DNA from: a virus
IMG/VR virus record: IMGVR_UViG_3300042502_000941
Location: 1-64,000 of that record
DNA: 64,000 bases
Strand: one strand, 5' to 3'
A program made the translations under genes and the position numbers. The notes beneath the pieces were generated by a model. The model ran no database searches. It saw nothing but the letters and a program-made list of their open reading frames with translations, and was not told the origin of the DNA. Positions 23,114 through 32,249 of the stretch are shown here, one piece after another (the first letter of the stretch is position 1; each line of letters opens with the position of its first letter).

Positions 23114-23134
23114 CGTTATTATATTTACTTTAGA

Positions 23135-26100
23135 TTAGGAACTAAAACTAGCACCTGTTGGTAGAATGTTGAAATCAAGAATAATGAATTCAGCAGTTCT
23201 AGTTGGTTGGATGAAGATTTGTCCGTAAAGAACATTACGATCAATCAAGTCAGGAGTATTGTTTTCATCGTCCATTTTGACTTGGAATGCGTAGATACCG
23301 TTACGTTGTTGTACTGATTCCAAGTATGGAGTTACAATACTCAAGAAACGATTTCTTGTAGAAGCAACGTTTTGTTCGAATACCAAGTAGTTGCTTGAAC
23401 TTGCGATAAACTTCTTCAAGTTGATCAACAAACGACGTACATTGATACGATCCAAAGCGCTTGGGGCGATTTGTAGAGTCTTTTGACCCCATACACAGAT
23501 ACCTTGACCGGGGAATGCTGCGATTGGATTTACACGACCTTCGTACAACGTATCACGTTCACCGTGGGTTACACGATCAAGTACTTGTACAGCGGTTGCA
23601 ATACCACCACGGTTTAGACCTGCTGGAGCGTACCATTCAGCAGCGGAGTTATCGTTAGCAGCGTAAACTGCTGGTAATACCACTGAAGGAGGAACATTGA
23701 TAATCTTGTTGGTGTTAGTATCTAGGATCTTAACCCAAGGATAATAAGTACCTACATAATTACTGTCGATTGTGGCTACACTGTTGATAGCTGCATCAAT
23801 CAATCCTACGGTTTGATTGCTTGCTGGGAACACTACGTTATCCATAATGTAGAAACAATCTTGACGAGTTTCACACATATCGATAACCAATTCAGTTACA
23901 TAACTGTGTTGTTCACGGAATATACCTGGGGTTACAATCAAGTTGATATCAAATTCATCTGGATTACCGATTGCAGCAATAGATTGCTTATAAGCGATAC
24001 TACCAGGACTATTGATATTTGTACAATCTAAACCTTGTGTATTACCAGCTGTAATATTACCACCCACATTGATTGGAATTGCTGGCCATTGACCTTCAAA
24101 TCCGCCTTGGAATCCAAGTACGAACTTACGTAGTCTGACATATGTAGATTCATTTACAGCGTCGTAAACACTTGGAATACTACCACTCAATGTTGGAGAT
24201 AGTAATGATCCTGTACTCACGTATGTACCCTGAGCATAGAATTTACTATTTGTTGTACCCCATACCTTATCTTCTAAATCGAAGTCGATATTTGCACCAT
24301 TACTATCAGTTGATCCATAGTATGGCAATGGCTTGAAGTATTGCTTAGTGTTATTTTCTACACCTACACCAAATGAAGATGTTGGATATAGAGCTTGAAT
24401 TTCAGTGTCAGTACCTGGTACACTACCAAATACTGTACCTGATGGATACTTACCAGGCCCTAGACCGTAGATACTTGCCTTACTGTATTGTATAGCAGGT
24501 ACATAACTACTTGCAGTACTATCAATAGGTGTACTATATGATTCAAATCCGTATGGTACGCAACTTACTGGGTAAGAAACGTCACTGGCTTCAATTCTGA
24601 TATACTTACTTAATGTGGTAAAATCACCGAATTGAATTATTTTACCAGCATAAGTGATATATGCATATCTGTTACCAATTCTACGAGCAACATAGTTTGC
24701 GGATTCTGGATCCAAATTCAAGTTTTGATAGATTTCCAAATACTTTGGCTTCTTATCAGTATCACTATAAGCACGTACTGATAGTGTGAAACTACCCCAT
24801 TCACTGCCTGGGACAGTACCAGACAACTTAACGTTGCTGATTTCAATCTTGAACTTAGTGTTACTTGGTGTGCCATCGCTCAAAGTGTGAACTTTGAACA
24901 ACTTGAACTTAGTTGGTGAAGCGGCTACATCAGCACTACCTTTGAATGGAGCAATCTTTTGACTGTAGATCCAAGGGGTAGAAGCATTGGTGATGCTAAA
25001 TTGACTATCGCCGTTATTCAAATCAGTACTATATTGATCGACAAACTTTAGAGGTTCGCCAACAATTGAACTTCCTGATAGATTGCTTGTGCCTACTTGT
25101 AGTTTCCATCCATAAGCACTTGTCTTTTCAGCTACGAACTTCTTGATGCTATCTTCGAATAGAACGTAGTTGTAAGCAGCTTCAACTTTTTGACCAGCCA
25201 CTTGTTTATTAGGATTGCCAACGGTTGGATCCATACCAAATACGTCTTTGATATAGTTATTATCGTTTTCATTTAAACTGAAGTCGTAGTAACCATATGT
25301 ACCAGCACTTGTGCCACCAGCTGTATTTGTATAACTATACTTTAATGCCAAGTTGTAAACATTTGCATTAGGGTCGATTACATTCTTATATGGGAATGTA
25401 CTACTTGTCAATTGGCTCAATGTTGAGGTATTGAATCCGTATACTTCATAATCATTGCTAAATTGTGTAGAAGCATTTTGGGTATTTGCTAATACTGACA
25501 AGATCAACTTTTGACGACCTGTTAGTACTGGATTACATTGATCTGGGCTTGCATTGTCTTGACTTGTAAATGCGCCACTATACTTACCGAAGTCACCACT
25601 TATCACACCTATTACTTGTAGACCGGCTACACAACTTCCAACACCACGTAGTGAATGGAAACTACCACTTTGTAGTGTTAGTGTTGTGCCTGCTTCTACA
25701 TTGAAGTTTGATAAATTGTAAGCGATATTACCATTGAAGTAAGATGAACTTACTAGATCAACGGTTGTTGTACTTTCATCAAATGCTGTGGCCACGGATG
25801 TTTCGGCATCTATATTTGCGCCTTGTAAACTTGATGTCAACAAGAAGAATTTAGTACCAACTGGCTTTGCATTACCATTTGCTAGAGTAGCGGTACTAAA
25901 TTTACGTACTAATAACCCAGAAGAAACTGTACCGATATCAACTGTTTTATTAGCGTACAAGATACTACCACTTAACTTACCTACACCGTCAGCGTCATCT
26001 GCAGTTACACCACTTGTTACAGCTGCGGATCCGAATTTTACATTCAACGATCCACTGATTGTCATCGTCGAAATATCAATGCGTTGTACCAATTGAATTG

Positions 26101-27049
26101 AAGAACTCAATCCAGCACCACTCAAACTCGCAGTTGTAAATGATAATGATGAATTTGCACCGTAGTTAGCAAAAACCAAACCAAATGTATTTGGAGCAGT
26201 AAATGATGCGGTTAAGTAATTATTGTTTGAACTATCAAATGTTAGTTTGAACTTACTTGAACCACCACCTCCGACAGTAACACTACCACTTATACGCGAT
26301 TTATCAAAATCAAATGCGGCCAAAGAATGATCTACTGAAGATCCCGCTTTTGCAACTTTACCGTTTCTGGCAACAACAGAGCTGCTAAACAATTCATAAT
26401 GTCTTGTGGAAACAACTTTGTATACTTTACCCAAACTGGATGAAGTTGCCAAAGAAGCTGAAAGTGCATTGATTCCAGTAACACTTCCGACTGTAGCTAA
26501 ATATGATGAAATTTCAGCAGTTGTTGCTCTCGTAAATGTAGCTGATCCTGTTATACCACTGCCTACTGAACCCTTAATTTCAGCCGAACCAGTGATGTTA
26601 ACAGCGGTACTAGTTTGTTGATAATTAACGTTTGATACATAGTCAGTAGTATCAATATACATAAATGAAGCTGTTGTGATAGCTCCTTTATCAGCGTTTC
26701 TGTCCCAGATACCTGGTTGGGCATATACAATCAATGGATTCTTTTGCCAGTAACCGGTTAGACCACCTACACGAACAATAGTAACTATACCTTGTTGTAG
26801 TAGATATTCTTTCGCTGTGTATGGTCCATAATACACACCATCAGCGACACCGAATCTTGTTTCCAAGTCGGATACGCTGGTTATTGTATTTGGAAAAAAC
26901 GCTGGTCCGTCAGCGAATGGAGCAATAATTGCTCCTCCAATGTTTGCTACTCCTTGAGCCAGACCGGAGAGGTCATTTTCACGTGTGAATACACCTGGGC
27001 TTACTATATTTTGTGTTGGGGCGAATCTTCCGCCTTCTGTTATTGGCAT
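23135..27049 (-). CDS. gp18: Tail sheath protein gp18-like, strongly enlarged
   Basis: This is the contractile sheath subunit. The N-terminus (NIVSPGVFTRENDLSGLAQG) and the C-terminal 350 residues are typical of T4 gp18: YYPWVKILDTNTNKIINVPPS, WYAPAGLNRG, NPIAAFPGQGICVWGQKTL, then a final AEFIILDFNILPTGASF. At 1304 aa it is twice T4 gp18 (659 aa). The extra sequence, about residues 130-900, is Ser/Thr/Gly-rich beta-type sequence, consistent with surface-exposed insert domains as in the protruding domains of other sheaths. It has a good Shine-Dalgarno (GAAAGG, 11 nt before ATG) and an ATATTTAT element farther upstream. No gp19-like tube gene follows it. Confidence 0.93.
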   Translation of the reverse strand: MPITEGGRFAPTQNIVSPGVFTRENDLSGLAQGVANIGGAIIAPFADGPAFFPNTITSVSDLETRFGVADGVYYGPYTAKEYLLQQGIVTIVRVGGLTGYWQKNPLIVYAQPGIWDRNADKGAITTASFMYIDTTDYVSNVNYQQTSTAVNITGSAEIKGSVGSGITGSATFTRATTAEISSYLATVGSVTGINALSASLATSSSLGKVYKVVSTRHYELFSSSVVARNGKVAKAGSSVDHSLAAFDFDKSRISGSVTVGGGGSSKFKLTFDSSNNNYLTASFTAPNTFGLVFANYGANSSLSFTTASLSGAGLSSSIQLVQRIDISTMTISGSLNVKFGSAAVTSGVTADDADGVGKLSGSILYANKTVDIGTVSSGLLVRKFSTATLANGNAKPVGTKFFLLTSSLQGANIDAETSVATAFDESTTTVDLVSSSYFNGNIAYNLSNFNVEAGTTLTLQSGSFHSLRGVGSCVAGLQVIGVISGDFGKYSGAFTSQDNASPDQCNPVLTGRQKLILSVLANTQNASTQFSNDYEVYGFNTSTLSQLTSSTFPYKNVIDPNANVYNLALKYSYTNTAGGTSAGTYGYYDFSLNENDNNYIKDVFGMDPTVGNPNKQVAGQKVEAAYNYVLFEDSIKKFVAEKTSAYGWKLQVGTSNLSGSSIVGEPLKFVDQYSTDLNNGDSQFSITNASTPWIYSQKIAPFKGSADVAASPTKFKLFKVHTLSDGTPSNTKFKIEISNVKLSGTVPGSEWGSFTLSVRAYSDTDKKPKYLEIYQNLNLDPESANYVARRIGNRYAYITYAGKIIQFGDFTTLSKYIRIEASDVSYPVSCVPYGFESYSTPIDSTASSYVPAIQYSKASIYGLGPGKYPSGTVFGSVPGTDTEIQALYPTSSFGVGVENNTKQYFKPLPYYGSTDSNGANIDFDLEDKVWGTTNSKFYAQGTYVSTGSLLSPTLSGSIPSVYDAVNESTYVRLRKFVLGFQGGFEGQWPAIPINVGGNITAGNTQGLDCTNINSPGSIAYKQSIAAIGNPDEFDINLIVTPGIFREQHSYVTELVIDMCETRQDCFYIMDNVVFPASNQTVGLIDAAINSVATIDSNYVGTYYPWVKILDTNTNKIINVPPSVVLPAVYAANDNSAAEWYAPAGLNRGGIATAVQVLDRVTHGERDTLYEGRVNPIAAFPGQGICVWGQKTLQIAPSALDRINVRRLLINLKKFIASSSNYLVFEQNVASTRNRFLSIVTPYLESVQQRNGIYAFQVKMDDENNTPDLIDRNVLYGQIFIQPTRTAEFIILDFNILPTGASFSS

Positions 27050-27083
27050 AATATTAATATCCTTTCGAAGTTATATTTAATTT

Positions 27084-27091
27084 ATAAATAT
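27084..27091 (-). promoter_or_regulatory. ATATTTAT element upstream of sheath gene
   Basis: The sense strand reads TTATATTTATAAATTAA, 34 nt before the ATG. Unlike the start-proximal copies it leaves room for a leader with the Shine-Dalgarno GAAAGG at 27061-27066. Confidence 0.5.
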
Positions 27092-27128
27092 AACTGAAAA
27101 ATCCAAGAACTAACTATTTATTATATCT

Positions 27129-29273
27129 TTAAATTTTTTGTTCTATTAATAATTGATCGATAACATCAATAACCATCTTTGGGGTTATTTCTTTGGTACA
27201 TTCAAATTCTTCTTTTTTATCTGATTTTGGACACCATTTCCAATTTCCCTTATCAAATAAAGAATCATTCCAACATCCTGTACATACTGAGTGATTTTGC
27301 ACTCTATATGGAGTTTCAAATTCAGCATATGGATAAGAAAACCCACTAATAAGTACAACTGGCTTTTTAACTGCCCAAGCTAACCAAGATAAGCCAGATG
27401 GTAAACCAATAAAGAATTCGCTGTGGTGTATCTGATTCATACGATCCACAAGTGGTTTATCTCCTGTATAATCTAACGCATTTGATGGCATATTGTTGAC
27501 ACAATCCCGGCCATTACCAAATACTTTATGTTTATCGATACAAATTACTTCAAAATCTTTGGATTTAAGATACTCGATTACTTTTTCCCATCCGCCTTTA
27601 TTATTCCAATATTTGGCTTGACAGGTACTTTGTGTTGCGATAGTAACATATCTTTTCTTTAGTGGTCGTTCTTTGATTTTAAAATCAATCAAAGGCGACT
27701 CTGGTTCATATGGCAATCCCAAATAATCACTTGCTATTTTTTGCAGTGGTTGTTTTCTAGGATCAGATTTACATCTATCATTGTTTGCTCCATTTTCGTC
27801 AACATAATATCCCAATTTGTAAGTAGCGAATACATCCGATACAAATTTGTTATTGTCAATAAACTTAATTTTAGGATATTTTTTCTCAAAAATATTTTTT
27901 AAAGGCAATTTTACGTAAAGATCGCATTCGTGTTTCTTTCTGAATTGTTCTATGATAGGCATCCAAGCTAATTGATCGCCTAAAGAAAAACTTTCATATT
28001 CAATCAATACCTTTTTATTCTTTAAATTAAATTTATAAGTTTCTACCAATTCATTTGTCTTATTATCTTTAATATGAATTTCATAAGGAATGTAATATGT
28101 AAAATTACAACTTCCCCACCAATTATGTTTTAAATCAGTTTCGTACTTAATCGTGTCGTCGTCACTATTATAGAATGTGACGTGGAAACTTTGATCTGTA
28201 TCCAATGGATTGTCTACTTCTATCTTAGCTGCGTCATTGAACGTATATTTAAATATAGCTTTTGTTTTAATACTTTGTTCATTCTTTTTTATATTTTCAT
28301 AAACATTAATATGACGAATGGCGAATAATCTTTCGGTATAGTGATCATATAAATCAATTAATTGATGCACGCGATTGAAGTAAGAATTTTCGTTTGCGGA
28401 TTGAAGTGCTTTATTTTTATACGTGTCATAATCACTAGTTATCGTTTGTACAGCAGACTTGATTTGTTCTACATTGCGATCAACTACAATCATACCGTTA
28501 TATGATTTTTCTTCAAATGTACCTACTACAGGTAAACCACAACTCATTGCTTCTAACAAAGTTAAATTGGGATGTCCGGCTTCTAATTCAGATGGGTGTA
28601 AAAATATAGAATGATCATTGTATAAATTAATTAATTGTTCCTCCGTTAAATCAAATAGCTTGGTTAATTTATCGTAATTATTTAATTCAGAATCTAAATG
28701 ATCAAAGAACTTTTTATTATTTGATGGACCAGCAATTGTAATTGGATATCCTAATTCTTTAGCAACTTTAATTGCGTATACAAATCCCTTTCTGTCATAA
28801 GATTGATTATTCGCATAACCATTATTTGCAACGCATAACAATTTATTTACATCGTTTTTATTATTTTTGCACACGAATACATCTGTGTTAACCGCGTGAG
28901 AAAAGTAACGTAATTTCTTACTGCCAAAATAATCAACCAAATATTTGGCTGGACATGTTGATAGTACACTGTTCTCAATAGCTTGAAGGTTTTCTTTATA
29001 TACATCTGACTCTTTACCATATAAATAAGAATGGTGATCGTGTAAACTAAAGATATACGGTATACCACGTTTATGACATTCGTTCGCAAGATTTGCTACG
29101 TGGACGTGTACAATTGTGTCATCCGCATAATGAATTTCATTCAAATATTTTATTTGACAATCCAATCCTTTATTATTTAGAAGCTGGTAGTAATCCCAAA
29201 TAATTTTTTCAACCGCTCCCCATCCATTGGGTGGAATAGGCAATAAACCCAGATTAACTTGTATAATTTTCAT
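27129..29273 (-). CDS. Two-domain glycosyltransferase: GT4-like plus autotransporter-heptosyltransferase-like
   Basis: Residues 1-325 read as a GT-B retaining transferase of the GT4 type: IPPNGWGAVEKIIWDYY near the start, then FLHPSELEAGHPNLTLLEAM and SCGLPVVGT (about 218-247), the nucleotide-sugar site. A middle beta domain (about 335-420) follows. Residues 425-714 resemble the O-heptosyltransferases that modify autotransporter adhesins (TibC/Aah type), which are GT9-related. Landmarks are SLGDQLAWMPIIEQFRKKH, VTIATQSTCQAKYWNNKGGW, GLPSGLSWLAWAVKKPVVLI, and a Cys cluster (CTGCW, WCP, FECT; about 661-695) like the metal finger of TibC. The stop is 79 nt before the sheath start and the gene overlaps the upstream one by ATGA. 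A protein or glycan target in virion or host is inferred. Confidence 0.75.
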   Translation of the reverse strand: MKIIQVNLGLLPIPPNGWGAVEKIIWDYYQLLNNKGLDCQIKYLNEIHYADDTIVHVHVANLANECHKRGIPYIFSLHDHHSYLYGKESDVYKENLQAIENSVLSTCPAKYLVDYFGSKKLRYFSHAVNTDVFVCKNNKNDVNKLLCVANNGYANNQSYDRKGFVYAIKVAKELGYPITIAGPSNNKKFFDHLDSELNNYDKLTKLFDLTEEQLINLYNDHSIFLHPSELEAGHPNLTLLEAMSCGLPVVGTFEEKSYNGMIVVDRNVEQIKSAVQTITSDYDTYKNKALQSANENSYFNRVHQLIDLYDHYTERLFAIRHINVYENIKKNEQSIKTKAIFKYTFNDAAKIEVDNPLDTDQSFHVTFYNSDDDTIKYETDLKHNWWGSCNFTYYIPYEIHIKDNKTNELVETYKFNLKNKKVLIEYESFSLGDQLAWMPIIEQFRKKHECDLYVKLPLKNIFEKKYPKIKFIDNNKFVSDVFATYKLGYYVDENGANNDRCKSDPRKQPLQKIASDYLGLPYEPESPLIDFKIKERPLKKRYVTIATQSTCQAKYWNNKGGWEKVIEYLKSKDFEVICIDKHKVFGNGRDCVNNMPSNALDYTGDKPLVDRMNQIHHSEFFIGLPSGLSWLAWAVKKPVVLISGFSYPYAEFETPYRVQNHSVCTGCWNDSLFDKGNWKWCPKSDKKEEFECTKEITPKMVIDVIDQLLIEQKI

Positions 29274-31282
29274 TGTGTAATATCAATAGAACCGTTAATA
29301 TCTATATCCTCAAGTCGTCTAAAAGATTTTTTATAACTCCTCAACAAAATTTTATTTTGATCATATAGATTGTTTTCGATTTCGTAAAAGTTATCATTTT
29401 CAAAATCATTTGCTAAATAGAAGCAAACTTTATCTGATACATTGTATGTATGATAATTCTCCATTGTTCCGTTCTTTTTTATTATTATCTCATTTATTCT
29501 ATCATCTACTTTATTATTAATATAAGTTAAAACGCCAAACTTATTTATATTCTTCATTCTCAGTACAGATAGATATTCTACCATCGAGAATAAATTATTC
29601 TTACTATTACTTAAATAAGTTTCTTCGTTGTTTGTATAATCTATGTGTAAATCATTTTTATAAGAAATTAGTTTGTTATAATAAAATTGTTCTAATCCAT
29701 TTGAAATATTCTTTTTAGTAACAAAATCCATATAATCATCCGGCGTATAATATTTGAATTTTTCCAAAAAGAATTGAGTATTAATTCCATGGAACACTGT
29801 CTTAAATGTATCTCCCTCTAATGCTTTATCATAAAAAAAGAATGCTTTTTTATTAATCAGGATATCATCAACGTCATATAACTTTGAAAAATCTAAATCT
29901 GAAATAATCATATCATAATTAAAGCAAATTGCATTTTTATATCCAATTTTATTTGCTAGAGATATACCGTTATAATAGTTTATTAATACAGCGAGTCCAT
30001 GATAGTTGTCACAATCCGATGGTGGAAAGTATAAACTAATTTTAGTGTTATTTAAATCGTATGTCCACCTATTATAGAAGTTGTGTTTTAAAATAGGATT
30101 ATTTGCATCATAAACATAGTGATCAGCTGCTTTTTGTAAATTCACACTAGCTGGATAATGTGATGACAATAATACTTTATACCCAGCTTTTTTAGCTTGA
30201 TTAATTGATTCTAGTGTCGTATCTTCAACAGCTTTAAAATTTGGATGCGTTGATATAATAACTACTGTATCTTTACTTGATGTTTTGTTAGAAATTAAAT
30301 TAACCACTTCCAAATCTGAATTCATCCCCAATTTATTTTTTATAAGTTTTACATTGCGGTTAAAATTGGTTTCATCCAAATACTTTATATTTTCAAACAC
30401 ATTATATCGGTTGAGATAAACAGGCAAATTATATAATAGCGATGGTATATTATAAGAGATAGCTTCTTTAATTACAATTGGAGCTGTTTCTTTATCGGTA
30501 GCGTGTCCTCTACTAGTGAATAAAAACAAATCCATACAACTATAGAAGTTCTCTACATCTTTTCTTTCACCCCAGACTTTTACGTTGGATGGTAAATTTT
30601 CTAATATAGGCTGCCAATATGTTTTAAAGTTGTCGGCCATATTACCCAAACAATGAAATTGAACGTTTTCATTTTCCATTGCTCGAGCGTATTCTACAAA
30701 TTCTTTTTGATTTTTCCGTGGCGTAAATAATCCGACATGCAATACATGTTTTTTAGTTTCATCCAATCCCAAAAAGTTTAGTCCCTCCGTTCTATTTTTT
30801 CTACGTTTAACTGCAATTGGATACTCAATAACCGCCGTGTTTACATTTAACGATTCAAGATTTTGTTTTTGATAATTACTTACAAAAGTAAACTGATCTG
30901 GAAAAACTCTTTTTTTCTTAGGATCAAAGCTGCTATCGTGTGATGTTTCAACGATCAGATATTCTCTATCTTTATTATACAATTTAGTCGCTAAATTAAC
31001 ATCCATAAAATACTCTGGCATTTCTTCAAGATGAATAATATCAGGCTTTATGTCATCTATTAGTTTAAATAATTCAAACTTGTTTGACGAGAGTGTGTAA
31101 AATCTTCCTCCGCATATTTTTTGAAGTTGTTTTCGTTGTACAACCAAAACCCCTCCCGTAATATCATCATATTCCACACAATATATTTCATAATCATTTA
31201 TCAATGATTGTATCTTTTTTAACAAAAACTGAGGCAATCCGCCAGTGGAAAGATGTGGCGCTATAAACAATATTTTTTTCAT
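29270..31282 (-). CDS. Two-domain glycosyltransferase (GT4-like N-terminus)
   Basis: Residues 1-330 resemble a GT-B transferase of the GT4 type: HLSTGGLPQFLLKKIQSL at the N-terminus (the sugar-acceptor side), HVLHVGLFTPRKNQKEFVEY (about 181-200), VWGERKDVENFYSCMDLFLF, and APIVIKEAISYNIPSLLY (about 266-283). From about residue 345 a second domain begins (TVVIISTHPNFKAVEDTTL...AGYKVLLSSHYP). It looks like the GT-A-like modules seen in sugar-transfer proteins of phages and cyanobacteria, with DLDFSKLYDVDD as a possible metal-binding acidic stretch. It lies 3 nt after the FkbM gene and overlaps the next by 4 nt. Donor and acceptor are unknown. Confidence 0.65.
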   Translation of the reverse strand: MKKILFIAPHLSTGGLPQFLLKKIQSLINDYEIYCVEYDDITGGVLVVQRKQLQKICGGRFYTLSSNKFELFKLIDDIKPDIIHLEEMPEYFMDVNLATKLYNKDREYLIVETSHDSSFDPKKKRVFPDQFTFVSNYQKQNLESLNVNTAVIEYPIAVKRRKNRTEGLNFLGLDETKKHVLHVGLFTPRKNQKEFVEYARAMENENVQFHCLGNMADNFKTYWQPILENLPSNVKVWGERKDVENFYSCMDLFLFTSRGHATDKETAPIVIKEAISYNIPSLLYNLPVYLNRYNVFENIKYLDETNFNRNVKLIKNKLGMNSDLEVVNLISNKTSSKDTVVIISTHPNFKAVEDTTLESINQAKKAGYKVLLSSHYPASVNLQKAADHYVYDANNPILKHNFYNRWTYDLNNTKISLYFPPSDCDNYHGLAVLINYYNGISLANKIGYKNAICFNYDMIISDLDFSKLYDVDDILINKKAFFFYDKALEGDTFKTVFHGINTQFFLEKFKYYTPDDYMDFVTKKNISNGLEQFYYNKLISYKNDLHIDYTNNEETYLSNSKNNLFSMVEYLSVLRMKNINKFGVLTYINNKVDDRINEIIIKKNGTMENYHTYNVSDKVCFYLANDFENDNFYEIENNLYDQNKILLRSYKKSFRRLEDIDINGSIDITQ

Positions 31283-31285
31283 AAT

Positions 31286-32248
31286 TTACTTGTTGAGATA
31301 GATCGCATTCATATGTGATAGATTATGATCCAAAGCATTTTCTTTGTGAATCAATTTATATCCTAAATTTTTAAATCTATTAATTATCTTTGGAACATTT
31401 ATACCATCGTTGTAATGAAATTCAAAAAATATACTATGGACATTTTTAAAAAATTCGTTGCTCGTACTTTCAAAAAATGTATATTCAGCTCCTTCAATAT
31501 CAATTTTAAAATATGTTGGTAATTCCAAGTTATTATTTGCTACAAATTTTTCTAAATTAATAGCATCCACTTCAAATGTACCTGTATCACTAATCTTGGA
31601 TCCTACCGTCCATTCTGTAGTACCAAATTTTACTTTTTTAAAAGTACCATCGATTGCATTATTAAATGTCGTTACATTTTTTCCATACTTATCTAAGTTA
31701 TAATTCAAATATCCAAAAATCTCTGGATGTGGTTCAAATGCATATATTTTTTTAACATTATAATTAGAGCACGCAATTGAGAATGATCCTATGTTAGCTC
31801 CTAAATCATAAACAATATCGTTATCTTTTATTTTGAAATTATCTAAAAAATAATCATCATTAAAAAAAGTATGATATGGTTGATATGTAACATCGCCATC
31901 TTTAGATTTTAAATCTAAACATCTAAACTTTTTAGATCCGTGATAATTTTTACTAAACAAAAGATTATTATTATTTACGTCGGTTATTTCTATGGAAAAA
32001 CCAGGATGAGTTTTATTAAATACATCTTTTATGAAAAATAAACGACGTTCATACGTCCACAAATCATAACCGACTGTGCAATGATGGTACAATAAATGTG
32101 ATATGAGATTGGAATCTAAACTTCTAATTGTTATTAAGAATTCGCAATTAGTATTGATATCACTTATAGTTTGAAATAATCCATCTTCCGAAATTTCAAT
32201 AGTTATATTTCCGAATTTTTCTAGATAAATTGTATCTGATAATGACAT
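31286..32248 (-). CDS. FkbM-family methyltransferase
   Basis: S-adenosylmethionine motif I is VYDLGANIGSFSIACSN (about residues 144-160), followed by KIYAFEPHPEIFGYLNYNL and, later, YFKIDIEGAEYTFFE (about 247-261). This is the standard FkbM order, including the IDIEGAE motif. FkbM enzymes usually O-methylate sugars or polyketides. The N-terminal 110 residues are a beta-rich extension. Here it precedes two glycosyltransferases with 1-4 nt spacing, so methylation of a glycan built by those enzymes is likely. It follows the recombination nuclease gene by 1 nt, so this cassette is transcribed with the replication genes. Confidence 0.85.
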   Translation of the reverse strand: MSLSDTIYLEKFGNITIEISEDGLFQTISDINTNCEFLITIRSLDSNLISHLLYHHCTVGYDLWTYERRLFFIKDVFNKTHPGFSIEITDVNNNNLLFSKNYHGSKKFRCLDLKSKDGDVTYQPYHTFFNDDYFLDNFKIKDNDIVYDLGANIGSFSIACSNYNVKKIYAFEPHPEIFGYLNYNLDKYGKNVTTFNNAIDGTFKKVKFGTTEWTVGSKISDTGTFEVDAINLEKFVANNNLELPTYFKIDIEGAEYTFFESTSNEFFKNVHSIFFEFHYNDGINVPKIINRFKNLGYKLIHKENALDHNLSHMNAIYLNK

Positions 32249-32249
32249 A

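Noticed and set aside
22769-23134. Tail tube gene gp19 expected after the sheath gene
   Set aside because: The genes after gp18 are the 96 aa leader protein, flavodoxin-like and ligase-like genes. None looks like gp19; the tube gene must lie outside the window.
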